Shown in pieces: positions 6,428 to 15,229 of a DNA stretch of 64,000 nt. Source of the stretch: Leptolyngbya sp. FACHB-261 (GTDB lineage: Bacteria; Cyanobacteriota; Cyanobacteriia; FACHB-261). The notes under the pieces are model-generated. The model was not told the DNA's origin, ran no database searches, and was given only the letters and a program-made list of their open reading frames with translations. The stretch is taken from positions 248,001 through 312,000 of the forward strand of contig NZ_JACJPL010000001.1 of NCBI RefSeq assembly GCF_014696065.1, given 5' to 3'. How positions within the stretch are numbered: position 1 is the first letter of the stretch; the number at the start of each line of letters is the position of its first letter. The position numbers and the translations under genes are program-made.

Positions 6428-7693
6428 ATGCCTAGCTCCCGGACCTACCACGATCCACTACACGGAGCCATTACCCTCCACGGCAGTGACCCCGTCGAGG
6501 CGCTACTCATCGAGTTAATCGATACGCCTGCCTTTCAACGACTGCGGCGCATCCGGCAGCTTGATGTTGCCAGTTTTACCTTTCATGGCGCTGAGGGGTC
6601 TCGTTTCACCCACTCGTTGGGGGCAATGGCGGTGACGCGGCGGGCTTTCGATCGCTTAGCCAAGGTCTATCCAGAATTGCTGCCCCACCGCATGGTCGTT
6701 CTATGCGGCGGCTTACTGCATGACATCGGCCACAGTCCTTTCAGCCATGCCGGAGAGGAGTTTTTCGATAGTCACCACGAGTTGTGGACCTGTCGTATCG
6801 TGCAGGAGTCAGCCCCTGTACGGCAGGCCCTTGACCAGGCTCAGCCCGGACTAGCCGACCAGTTGGTGCAGCTTTACCACAAAACTTATACGCCCGCGCT
6901 CGCCTGGCAATTGGTCTCGAGCCAGCTCGATTGTGACCGTTTGGACTATCTGCTGCGCGACAGCTACTTCACCGGAGCCCAATATGGACGGCTGGATCTC
7001 GACCGCATTCTGATGGCGTTGGGTTATGACCCAGAGACGCAACGCCTGGTGGTCAGAGCCCGCAAAGGGCTTTCGGCGATTGAGCATTACCTGGTCGTGC
7101 GCTACTTCATGTACACCCAGGTCTATAACCATCCCAAAAACTTGACAGCTCGCTTTGTTTTGGGAGGCGCCTTTCGGCGCGCTCAGGTCCTATTGCAACA
7201 AAGTGAACAGGGCACGCTAGAGGCTGACTCAAACATGCGAGCCTGGCTGCAAAGCCATCCTGACCAGTTGCCCCTAGAACAATATCTGAATGCTGACGAC
7301 GTGGTATTTGGCTATCACATCCATCGCTGGCAGCACCACCCAGATCCGATCCTGGCTGATCTTTGTCGTCGCTACCAGGACCGCGACTTGCTAAAGGCTT
7401 GGGATCTCAGCGACCTCAGCAACATTCAACAGCACCAGGTTCTAGAGCAAGTGCAGCGTCAATTGAGCCAGCAGGGCTTTGACCCTCACTACTACAGCAG
7501 TATCCGCACCGCCCTAACCCAAGGCTATACGCTGTACCGGCAGGGCATTGAGCTACGTACCGAGCAAGGAACGCTACGTGAAATTAGCGAACTATCCCCT
7601 TTAGTCAAAACCCTCATTCAGCCGCAACAAAGGGCTTGGCTCCTCTACCCCCGCGAGGCGAAGTTAAATCTAGAAGAGCTAGTAGGGTCTTAA
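6428..7693 (+). CDS. HD-domain phosphohydrolase (dNTPase/YwfO-like)
   Basis: 421 residues. The HD metal-binding pattern is complete: SRFTHSLGAMAVT (His62), GGLLHDIGHSPFSHAGEEFF (His98-Asp99 plus the following His residues) and SQLDCDRLDYLLRDSYFTGA (the distal Asp). The early motif FQRLRRIRQLDVASF and the order of these blocks match the SAMHD1/YwfO-type subgroup, which hydrolyses deoxynucleoside triphosphates or related nucleotides. It is soluble and stands alone, with an AT-rich 260-base upstream region. The exact substrate cannot be read from sequence. Confidence 0.88.
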   Translation: MPSSRTYHDPLHGAITLHGSDPVEALLIELIDTPAFQRLRRIRQLDVASFTFHGAEGSRFTHSLGAMAVTRRAFDRLAKVYPELLPHRMVVLCGGLLHDIGHSPFSHAGEEFFDSHHELWTCRIVQESAPVRQALDQAQPGLADQLVQLYHKTYTPALAWQLVSSQLDCDRLDYLLRDSYFTGAQYGRLDLDRILMALGYDPETQRLVVRARKGLSAIEHYLVVRYFMYTQVYNHPKNLTARFVLGGAFRRAQVLLQQSEQGTLEADSNMRAWLQSHPDQLPLEQYLNADDVVFGYHIHRWQHHPDPILADLCRRYQDRDLLKAWDLSDLSNIQQHQVLEQVQRQLSQQGFDPHYYSSIRTALTQGYTLYRQGIELRTEQGTLREISELSPLVKTLIQPQQRAWLLYPREAKLNLEELVGS

Positions 7694-7760
7694 GGCCTTC
7701 CTCAATTTTCTAGCCAAAAATTTTACAATTTAGCCCAGCCCAACCCAGCTCAAGCTCCAA

Positions 7761-7812
7761 AACCTAACCCCCAACGCCTACACCCATAAGGAGAGGAGCT
7801 GGGGGCCAGGTT
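7761..7812. terminator. Imperfect hairpin between convergent genes
   Basis: AACCTaaCCCCC and GGGGGccAGGTT can pair as a 12-position stem with a 2x2 internal mismatch and a 28-base loop. It lies between the convergent ends of the HD gene (7693) and pdhA (7836). No T run follows on either strand, so a terminator role is only plausible. Confidence 0.3.
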
Positions 7813-7835
7813 CTGAGGTAATCCTGAGGGAGAGG

Positions 7836-8870
7836 CTATTCGTCCTCAGCAAAGATGTAGCGGTGCAGTTCACTCGGATCCGGTTCAGGACTTGCGAGGG
7901 CGAATTCTACCGCGTCCTCAATGTGGGCCTGAATTTTCTTGTCAATCGCTTTGAGCTCTTCGCCATTGGCTAACCCATGCTCGGTCAAGCGGGCTGCCAG
8001 AATTTTGATCGGGTCGCGGGCTAACCAAGCTTCCTTCTCTTCAGCAGGCCGCAGCTCATCTGGATCCGCCAAGGAATGGCCCCGGAAGCGGTAGGTGTGA
8101 CACTCTAGCAGCGTCGGTCCCTCACCAGCACGGGCGCGGTCAATGGCTTCAAGCGCACGTTCGCGCACAGCCAGCACGTCCTGCCCATCCACCTCGTAGC
8201 CGGGCATGCCGAAGGCTGCGGCCTTCTTATAGATAGCCACGTCCGAAGTAGCCCGGCCGTGGGACATGCCAATCGCCCAGAGGTTGTTTTCGACCACAAA
8301 GATGATCGGCAGCTTCCAGAGCTGAGCCATGTTTAGGGTTTCAAAGAACTGCCCGTTATTAGCAGCACCATCGCCAAAGAAACAGGCTGTGACCTGATCG
8401 GCACTCGTATCACCCAGCGCCTCACGCCGATATTTGGCTGAAAAGGCTGCCCCTGCGGCTACCGGAATGCCCTCAGCAACGAAGGCATAGCCACCCAAGA
8501 AATTATGTTCCGATGAGAATATGTGCATAGAGCCACCCCGGCCCTTGCTGCAACCAGTTGCCTTACCAAACAGCTCCGCCATCACAGCTCGAGCTGGGAC
8601 ACCCTTACTGACCGCGTGAACGTGGTCCCGATAGGTACTAGCAACATAATCGTCAGGGCGCATGGCTTGGATGACGCCAGTCGCTACTGCTTCCTGACCG
8701 TTATAGAGATGCACGAAGCCGAACATTTTGCCTCGGTAGTACATCTCAGCGCACTTGTCTTCGAACAGACGGCCCAGAACCATGTCTTCGTAGAGACGTA
8801 GACCTTGCTCGCGGTTAATGGACAGAGCTGAGGGGGGGGACGCGATACGATCCTGGACCATAACTTGCAA
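7836..8870 (-). CDS. pdhA: Pyruvate dehydrogenase E1 component, alpha subunit
   Basis: 344 residues, the normal length. It forms the alpha2beta2 E1 that decarboxylates pyruvate with thiamine diphosphate (ThDP) and passes the acetyl group to E2 lipoate. The ThDP/Mg motif is clear: [20 protein letters not shown] (GDG at 166-168) ending ENN at 194-196. Other family blocks are [40 protein letters not shown] and [15 protein letters not shown], the phosphorylation-loop equivalent. As is usual in cyanobacteria, the beta subunit is not adjacent. The start ATG (8870) is followed by an Asp/Arg/Ser-containing ~15-residue extension before the conserved part. It is divergent from ftn2. Confidence 0.96.
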   Translation of the reverse strand: MQVMVQDRIASPPSALSINREQGLRLYEDMVLGRLFEDKCAEMYYRGKMFGFVHLYNGQEAVATGVIQAMRPDDYVASTYRDHVHAVSKGVPARAVMAELFGKATGCSKGRGGSMHIFSSEHNFLGGYAFVAEGIPVAAGAAFSAKYRREALGDTSADQVTACFFGDGAANNGQFFETLNMAQLWKLPIIFVVENNLWAIGMSHGRATSDVAIYKKAAAFGMPGYEVDGQDVLAVRERALEAIDRARAGEGPTLLECHTYRFRGHSLADPDELRPAEEKEAWLARDPIKILAARLTEHGLANGEELKAIDKKIQAHIEDAVEFALASPEPDPSELHRYIFAEDE

Positions 8871-9191
8871 TCTTCTCCCGACTCACTGACAGTCTGGTTA
8901 ATCTTATTTAATCAGCTAACCCAATGTACCCCAGATCCTGAAGTCTCCCGGTGCTTAGCTGTCCTGGTACTTAGCTGTCCAGATGCTCAGCAGTTGAGGC
9001 TGACTAGCTAGGCCTGGGGGTTCACCCGTACGTTTTTGCAAATCTAGAGTAGAGAAACGCCAGATTTAGGTACACTCCACGCTTAAAATATCCAGGGGTG
9101 TCTTTACTCAGACTGACTCATGGCCCGAAATGCCGGGTGTATGATGAGTGCAATTTCCCTGCTCACTTGTTGCTGCTGAGGACGTGGACCT
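8871..9191. other. Divergent intergenic region between pdhA and ftn2
   Basis: 321 bases with no convincing gene. It must hold the promoters of both genes; I cannot assign -10/-35 boxes securely. The only clear structure is the 16-bp direct repeat at 8950-8981. Confidence 0.6.
8950..8997. repeat. Direct 16-bp repeat, two copies plus a degenerate third
   Basis: GGTGCTTAGCTGTCCT is followed at once by GGTACTTAGCTGTCCA (14 of 16 identical) and then by GATGCTCAGCAGTTGA, which matches more weakly. It lies 80 bases upstream of the pdhA start and 195 bases before ftn2. A spacing of 16 bp is not a whole helical turn, so it may be a slippage product rather than a regulator array. Confidence 0.65.
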
Positions 9192-11603
9192 GTGCGCATC
9201 CCGCTTGATTATTACAGAATTCTAGGATTGCCAGCTCAAGCCACGCCCGAGCAATTGCAGCAGGCTCACCGCGACCGCTCGGCTCAACTGCCCCGGCGCG
9301 AATATTCAGACTCGGCCATCTCAGCGCGTCGCCAATTGCTCGACCAGGCTTATGGCGTTCTTTTCGATCCAGAGCAGCGACGGGGCTACGATGCGGAGAT
9401 CGGAGCTGGGGGGCGAGAGCCAATCATCGGCGAGGCTAGCCTGGGGACCCCTACTCCTGGTGTGCCTAGCCTGGAGATTCGCGATGATTTGATGCCGGGC
9501 GCACTCCTGCTACTGCTGGAGTTGGGCGAATACGAGTTAGTTCTGCGTCTGGGTCAGGCTTGTCTGGTACCCGGCTCTGATTTTGCAGCCCCCACTCAGG
9601 GCAGCGGTAAACGGAACGACCCGGATGTCGTTTTGACCTTGGCTCTGGCTTCCTTGGAATTGGGCCGTGAGCACTGGCAACAGGGCAAGTACGAAGCCGC
9701 CGCCGCTGCTCTCCAGCAAGGGCAGGATTTGCTGCTGCGGGAGGGACTCTTTGCTAGCGTTCGCGGCGAGATCCAAGCCGAGCTCTACAAGCTGCGTCCT
9801 TACCGCATTCTGGAGCTTCTAGCCCTAGCGCCCGAACAAAATCCCCGCGAGCGCCAACGTGGGTTGCTGCTGTTGCAGGAGATGTTGGAGGAGCGAGGCG
9901 GCATCGACGGCACGGGCAATGACCGCTCTGGCCTCGGCATTGATGATTTTCTGCGCTTCATCCAGCAGTTGCGCAGCTACCTCAGCGCTGCCGAGCAACA
10001 GGCTTTATTTGAAGACGAAGCACGTCGGCCTTCGGCAGTCGCGACCTATCTGGCAGTCTATGCCTTACTAGCTCGGGGCTTTGCCCAGCGGCAACCGGCT
10101 TTGATTCGCCGGGCACGGGGCATGCTAGTGCGCCTGGGACAACGCCAAGATGTGCATTTGGAACAGGCCGTTTGTGCTTTGTTGCTGGGGCAAACCGAAG
10201 AAGCCAGCCGCAGCCTGGAACTCAGTCGTGAATACAAGCCCCTGGCCTTTATCCGGCAGCATTCACAGGGCTCACCCGACCTGTTGCCCGGCCTGTGTCT
10301 CTATGCAGAGCGTTGGCTTCAGGATGAGGTCTTTCCACATTTCCGCGATCTCTCCCAGCAACGGGCTGCGCTGAAGGATTACTTTGCAGATGACCAGGTG
10401 CAGAGCTACTTAGAGGCGTTACCCCTCTCTTCGGACAGCGACCCCGACTGGGCAGTCTTGCACAACAGTACGCGTCCAGAATTTACTCGTCCAATAGAAA
10501 ATCTGGCAGCCGGAGCCGTTACGGCTAATCGGCTCAGCAATATTAGTACGGCAACCCTCAGTCCCCCGCCCCGCAGTATTGATGCTCCCCGGGAAAATGG
10601 CAGCAGGGAAAACAGCAGCAACCGGGCTAACCCGACCAAAGAACCCTTGGCCGTCCGCGAGCGCGGCAATAATAGCTATGAATTGCCCAGTGCGACCGAT
10701 CTGCCGCCACGACGACCCAGAGGCGGGGCAGCACTGGCAGAGCGTCCGCTAGGTGACCGGACTGGTAGCCCCTCTGCTGGGCGTCGTTCCGGCGGTGGAC
10801 GGCGTCTGCAACCGCTGCGGGTTCTGATCTTGGTGACGGGGGCGTTGCTGTTGTTAGGGGGTGGGGCTTGGGCTCTGCAAGCTGCGTACCGCGCTGTGTT
10901 CAAGCCTGGGCAGACGACCGGCGGTGATGAACCGAGCGTTTATCTAGAGCGCCCGGTCCTGCCGATTGCAGCAGCAGACGGCACAGCTCCAGCAGGCGTA
11001 GCAGTCAATGCAGACCGGTTCGACGCAACAGTAGCTGAGCAGCTGATTCAGAACTGGCAGGCATCCAAGGCCAGGGCAATGGGGCCAGAGCATGAGATTC
11101 CGGCGCTAGACGCGATCCTGGTTGATCCCAGCCTGTCTGACTGGCGAGGCAAGGCAACCACACTTAAGGATGACAACGCCTACTGGCAGTACGAGCTGAA
11201 GCGGATCGACATCGAGCAAATCGAAGTGAACGACCAACCGGTGCCGCTAGATGGCAGTGCCGCCAGTCCTACACCTGGTGGGCTAGAAGCGACCGAAGCG
11301 GCTGACCCAGCCAGCCCCACACCTGATGCAGGACTCGCTTCACCTGGGCTTGATGCGCCTGAGACAGCTCAAACGCCCACCATTGAACTCACGCCCCCTG
11401 CTGTTGAACCAGCGCCCACCGCAACAGCAGCAATAGACGGCGACACGGCTCGGGTCATTGCATTAGTGGGCGAGTCCCGTCGCTATTTTGCCAACGGCAC
11501 CGAGGATGAAAGTCTGGCAGCAGACAGCGAATACCGCGTCGAGTATGAGTTTGTGCGGCAGGGTGGCAAGTGGCTGATCCGTACAGCCCAGGCGCTGGAG
11601 TAG
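9192..11603 (+). CDS. ftn2: ARC6/Ftn2 cell division protein
   Basis: 803 residues from a GTG start. The N-terminus MRIPLDYYRILGLP followed by REYSDSAISARRQLLDQAY and LFDPEQRRGYD is the J-like domain of cyanobacterial Ftn2/plant ARC6. The J-domain HPD is replaced by HRD (residues 26-28), as is usual in this family. A long alpha-helical cytoplasmic region follows, then a Ser/Arg/Gly-rich linker, one membrane helix at ~541-562, and a C-terminal DUF4101/IMS-type domain (~670-803) ending in a basic-aromatic segment VEYEFVRQGGKWLI. Ftn2 anchors and organises FtsZ at the division site. lpxD follows after nine bases, so the two are probably cotranscribed. Confidence 0.92.
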   Translation: MRIPLDYYRILGLPAQATPEQLQQAHRDRSAQLPRREYSDSAISARRQLLDQAYGVLFDPEQRRGYDAEIGAGGREPIIGEASLGTPTPGVPSLEIRDDLMPGALLLLLELGEYELVLRLGQACLVPGSDFAAPTQGSGKRNDPDVVLTLALASLELGREHWQQGKYEAAAAALQQGQDLLLREGLFASVRGEIQAELYKLRPYRILELLALAPEQNPRERQRGLLLLQEMLEERGGIDGTGNDRSGLGIDDFLRFIQQLRSYLSAAEQQALFEDEARRPSAVATYLAVYALLARGFAQRQPALIRRARGMLVRLGQRQDVHLEQAVCALLLGQTEEASRSLELSREYKPLAFIRQHSQGSPDLLPGLCLYAERWLQDEVFPHFRDLSQQRAALKDYFADDQVQSYLEALPLSSDSDPDWAVLHNSTRPEFTRPIENLAAGAVTANRLSNISTATLSPPPRSIDAPRENGSRENSSNRANPTKEPLAVRERGNNSYELPSATDLPPRRPRGGAALAERPLGDRTGSPSAGRRSGGGRRLQPLRVLILVTGALLLLGGGAWALQAAYRAVFKPGQTTGGDEPSVYLERPVLPIAAADGTAPAGVAVNADRFDATVAEQLIQNWQASKARAMGPEHEIPALDAILVDPSLSDWRGKATTLKDDNAYWQYELKRIDIEQIEVNDQPVPLDGSAASPTPGGLEATEAADPASPTPDAGLASPGLDAPETAQTPTIELTPPAVEPAPTATAAIDGDTARVIALVGESRRYFANGTEDESLAADSEYRVEYEFVRQGGKWLIRTAQALE

Positions 11604-11612
11604 GAATGGCCT

Positions 11613-12644
11613 ATGAAGCTGTCTGAATTAGCGGCTCACCTGGATTGTCCTTTTACCGGTGAGCCGGACCGCGAGATTATAGGTGTCGCTGCTTTAGACC
11701 AGGCGGGTCCTGACCAACTCAGTTTTGTCGAAGATATCCGCCGCTTGAGCCAGGTGAAGCAGACCCAAGCTGGGGCTCTGTTAGTCCCTGACAACGCGCA
11801 AGTCTTAGCTCTAGTTGAAGAACGCTCGATCCCTTGTTTGCGCACGCGCACGCCACGACTTCTGTTTGCGCAAGCTCTCAACCTGTTCTACAAACCTTTT
11901 CAACCCACTGCAGTCATTCATCCCACCGCTGTCATTGATAGCAGCGTGAGCTTGGGGCGAGATGTGGCGATTGGGGCTAATGTCGTGATTCAGCCTGGCG
12001 TGGTTGTGGGCGATCAGGTCTGTATTCATCCCAACGTCACGATCTATCCTGACGTCAGGATTGGCGACCGCACCCTGCTTCACGCCAACTGTGTAATCCA
12101 TGAGCGCACCCAGATCGGGGCTGACTGTGTGATTCACAGTGGGGCAGTACTGGGAGCAGAGGGTTTTGGTTTTGTGCCAACGCCACAGGGCACTTGGTTT
12201 AAGATGCCGCAATCTGGCTCGGTGGTTGTAGAAGACGAAGTCGAGATCGGCTGCAACAGCAACGTTGATCGCCCAGCAGTTGGCGAAACTCGCATTGGTC
12301 GGGGCTGCAAGCTCGACAATTTGGTGCAAGTGGGTCATGGTTGCAAAATCGGCGCCCACTGTGTGATTGCCGCTCAGACTGGCCTAGCTGGTGCTAGTGA
12401 GTTAGGGGACCATGTCGTCCTCGCGGCGCAAAGTGGCGTTGCGAACCAAGCCAAAGTGGGCAGTCGAGTTACGGCGGGTGCTCGGGCTGGCATCATGAGC
12501 GATGTTGATCCCGGCGCTATTGTTGCCGGCTATCCAGCGATTCCAAATACGGTTTGGCTGAGAGCGGTGGCAGTCTATCGACGACTACCGGAGATTTATC
12601 AGACGCTGCGGCAGCTACAGCGCCAGATCGATAGCCGTCAATAG
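11613..12644 (+). CDS. lpxD: UDP-3-O-acylglucosamine N-acyltransferase
   Basis: 343 residues. LpxD transfers a second acyl chain from acyl-ACP to UDP-3-O-acyl-glucosamine in lipid A synthesis. It has the N-terminal uridine-binding domain (residues 1-100; GVAALDQAGPDQLSFVED) followed by a left-handed beta helix of many hexapeptide repeats (VIHPTAVIDSSVSLG onward). The catalytic His is in VQVGHGCKIGAHC (His242), and GAEGFGFVPT is the usual conserved loop. The C-terminal helical bundle (VYRRLPEIYQTLRQLQRQI) drives trimerisation. It lies directly behind ftn2, away from other lpx genes in this window. Confidence 0.95.
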   Translation: MKLSELAAHLDCPFTGEPDREIIGVAALDQAGPDQLSFVEDIRRLSQVKQTQAGALLVPDNAQVLALVEERSIPCLRTRTPRLLFAQALNLFYKPFQPTAVIHPTAVIDSSVSLGRDVAIGANVVIQPGVVVGDQVCIHPNVTIYPDVRIGDRTLLHANCVIHERTQIGADCVIHSGAVLGAEGFGFVPTPQGTWFKMPQSGSVVVEDEVEIGCNSNVDRPAVGETRIGRGCKLDNLVQVGHGCKIGAHCVIAAQTGLAGASELGDHVVLAAQSGVANQAKVGSRVTAGARAGIMSDVDPGAIVAGYPAIPNTVWLRAVAVYRRLPEIYQTLRQLQRQIDSRQ

Positions 12645-12663
12645 CACCCCTCTAAGGCAGCCG

Positions 12664-13587
12664 TTAAGTCAGGCTCGCACCCTGGGTATCTAGGGCTAGT
12701 ACCTTGGCTTGCGCCTTGACGCCTGCGCTTTGCCAGGCAGCTTGCATGACCTGGGCAACCGCCTCAGCCTGGTTAGCAGGGGCTAAAGCCAGAAGCGTCG
12801 GGCCAGCACCACTAATCACTAAGCCATAGGCCGCTGTCTTCAAGAGTTCTGTCTGCACCGCTGTTACGCCTGTAATTAGAGGCCAACGATAAGGCTGATG
12901 CAAGCGGTCCATTAGGGCAGCTCTCAGCCAATCCGAATTGCCTGTCTCCAGCGCTCGCAGGAGTAATCCTAGGTGAGCAGTATTGAAGATGGCATCAGCG
13001 CGACTCACAGTTCCAGGTAAGACGGCACGGGCTTCCCGGGTTGAGAGTTCAAAGTCTGGAATGGCAACAACTGGCACAATCGAGGCATGCCAGGGCACAG
13101 AGCAAATTTGCCATTGTTCATTGGCATCAGTGGCCGAGAGACAGCAGCCCCCCAGGAGAGCAGGAGCAACATTATCTGGGTGCCCCTCGATCTCAATCGC
13201 CAAATTCAATAGCTCCGACTGGTTTAAGGGCGAACCGAGCAGGGCATTAGCACCCAGCAAACCGCCAATAATGGCAGTTGCAGAACTGCCTAAGCCTCGC
13301 GCCAAGGGCACACCTAAGTCGATGTACAAGCGCAAGTCTGGCAATGAGCGGCCCAGTTTGGTGGCAAGCTGAGACATAACCTGGCAGGCCAAGTTTTGAC
13401 GCGGATCGCGGTTCACCCGTTCTGCCTCCAAACCTGAAACTGCCACTTCAAAGCCTGTTCCTGCTTCGCCCAGTTCAAAGGTGAAGCGATTGTAGAGTTG
13501 CAAGGCAGCACCCAGACAATCAAATCCTGGTCCCAAGTTTGCGGTTGTCGCAGGGACGCTGACACAAATACGACGAGCTTCGACCAT
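12664..13587 (-). CDS. thrB: Homoserine kinase
   Basis: 307 residues from ATG 13587, which puts the GHMP-kinase start MVEARRICVSVPATTANLGP at the expected distance; an in-frame GTG at 13626 would add 13 residues. ThrB phosphorylates homoserine to O-phosphohomoserine in threonine synthesis. Motifs seen: ATTANLGPGFDCLGAAL (GHMP motif 1), PLARGLGSSATAIIGGLLGA (the ATP-binding GLGSSA loop), EGHPDNVAPALLGGC and AYGLVISGAGPTLLAL (motif 3). It is convergent with lpxD with 19 bases between the stops. Confidence 0.95.
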   Translation of the reverse strand: MVEARRICVSVPATTANLGPGFDCLGAALQLYNRFTFELGEAGTGFEVAVSGLEAERVNRDPRQNLACQVMSQLATKLGRSLPDLRLYIDLGVPLARGLGSSATAIIGGLLGANALLGSPLNQSELLNLAIEIEGHPDNVAPALLGGCCLSATDANEQWQICSVPWHASIVPVVAIPDFELSTREARAVLPGTVSRADAIFNTAHLGLLLRALETGNSDWLRAALMDRLHQPYRWPLITGVTAVQTELLKTAAYGLVISGAGPTLLALAPANQAEAVAQVMQAAWQSAGVKAQAKVLALDTQGASLT

Positions 13588-13878
13588 GAGCAGTTCACGC
13601 TTCTCCAGTGAGTCTTGAGCAACCACACACCCAAAACCGTTTTCTACCTCAGGATTCGCCTAAGCTAGAATGAGCGAATGACCTGATCCGGCTGTTCCAT
13701 CTACAAGGCCGTAGATTGAAATGGGTGCCGGTTTAAGTTTTGCACTTGATGGAAACAGCGAGTTGCGGCTGCAGAAGTTGTGATCCCGGCGTCTGGGTCG
13801 CCTAGGTTTTCTGTTTCCCAAACGCTCCCCCAAATGCCAGTTCTGGACGCGTGCTTGCGACTCCCTATCAGAATCCTC

Positions 13879-15213
13879 ATGAAACGGTACGATAGTCACG
13901 ACAGTTCCAATGTTCTAGAAGCTGCCCATTTGCTATCTGTCTCCACCGCAGCCTTCCCTGCTGAAGTTTCCAAGCTCGATAATGGCCTGACGCTGATTTA
14001 TCAGGCGATCCCCACAACTCCAGTTGCAACTGTTGATGTCTGGGTTCGAGCGGGAGCCAGGGTTGAGCCGGTCGGTTGGTCGGGCATGGCTCACTTTCTA
14101 GAGCACATGATCTTTAAGGGCACTGAACGCCTGCAACCCGGTGAGTTTGACCGGGTGATTGAGGAGCAGGGCGGTATTACCAACGCCGCCACCAGTCACG
14201 ATTACGCTCACTATTACATCACCACTGCTGCCTGTTACCTGCCGGAAACCCTGCCCTATTTGGCAGAGCTACTACTGCATGCAGCGGTTCCGGATGCAGA
14301 ATTTGACCGGGAGCGGCTGGTGGTCTTGGAAGAAATCCGCCGCGCCAATGATAGCCCTGACTGGTGGGCTTATCAAAAACTGGTCAGCAACCTCTACGAA
14401 TACCATCCCTACGGGCGCCCAGTCTTGGGGACTGAGGAGAGCCTGGGGAACCTGACGCCTGAGCATATGCGGGCCTTCCATCGCCGCTACTACCGGCCCG
14501 AGAATATGACGGTGGTCGTGGTGGGTGGTATCGACCGTGAGGTGGCTCTAGAACTGGTCAACCGCTCTTTTGGCAATTTTCCCAGTGCTTTGCCCGGTCA
14601 GGCTTGCCCTGATCCAGAGGCTCTTGCCTTAGGCACGCCCTTCGCAACTCAACGCACTTGCGAGACGCTGCCCCATCTAGAACAAGCTCGGTTGCTGCTG
14701 GCTTGGCAGGGACCTGATATCGAACAGGCGGTCGACAGCTATGGCTTAGATCTCATTTCCGTAATTCTGGCCGAGGGGCGCTCTTCGCGCCTGGTTGCTG
14801 AGCTGCGCGAAGATCACTCGCTCGTGCAAGGCATCAGCGCCAGTTTCTCGCTTTCTCAAGAGTCGGGGCTGTTCATGATCAGCGCCTGGTTGGAGGCCGA
14901 GCATTTAGAAGAAGCTGAACAGCGAGTTCGAAAACAGCTCGATACTCTAATCCAGGAACCCGTCTCTTTAGAGGAATTACGCCGAGCGCAACGGCTTCTG
15001 TGCAGTGACTATGCGTTTGCAACTGAGGCCCCTGGCCAAATTGCTAGCCTATATGGCTTCTACGGCACCCTCAGCCGACCAGAACTCTCTGTCCTTTACC
15101 CAGAGTTGATCCGCTGCTTTGAACCAGAAGATCTGCAAGGCTTAGCTCAACGCTACCTTTCGCCTGAGCGAGTGGTCACGACCATTGTTCAACCTGAATT
15201 TAGCCAGCCATAA
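13879..15213 (+). CDS. M16 zinc metallopeptidase, catalytic subunit
   Basis: 444 residues from ATG 13879; an upstream GTG at 13780 would add 33 residues that do not look like the family. The inverted zinc motif is intact: AHFLEHMIFKGT, giving H72-x-x-E-H76, with the third ligand Glu in VLEEIRRANDSPD about 75 residues on. The family cleaves peptides as two-lobed or heterodimeric processing peptidases. The following gene is the same fold without the zinc motif, so the pair probably forms an active/inactive heterodimer of the M16B type. No signal peptide is apparent. Confidence 0.92.
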   Translation: MKRYDSHDSSNVLEAAHLLSVSTAAFPAEVSKLDNGLTLIYQAIPTTPVATVDVWVRAGARVEPVGWSGMAHFLEHMIFKGTERLQPGEFDRVIEEQGGITNAATSHDYAHYYITTAACYLPETLPYLAELLLHAAVPDAEFDRERLVVLEEIRRANDSPDWWAYQKLVSNLYEYHPYGRPVLGTEESLGNLTPEHMRAFHRRYYRPENMTVVVVGGIDREVALELVNRSFGNFPSALPGQACPDPEALALGTPFATQRTCETLPHLEQARLLLAWQGPDIEQAVDSYGLDLISVILAEGRSSRLVAELREDHSLVQGISASFSLSQESGLFMISAWLEAEHLEEAEQRVRKQLDTLIQEPVSLEELRRAQRLLCSDYAFATEAPGQIASLYGFYGTLSRPELSVLYPELIRCFEPEDLQGLAQRYLSPERVVTTIVQPEFSQP

Positions 15214-15229
15214 GGGGACTTGCACCACC

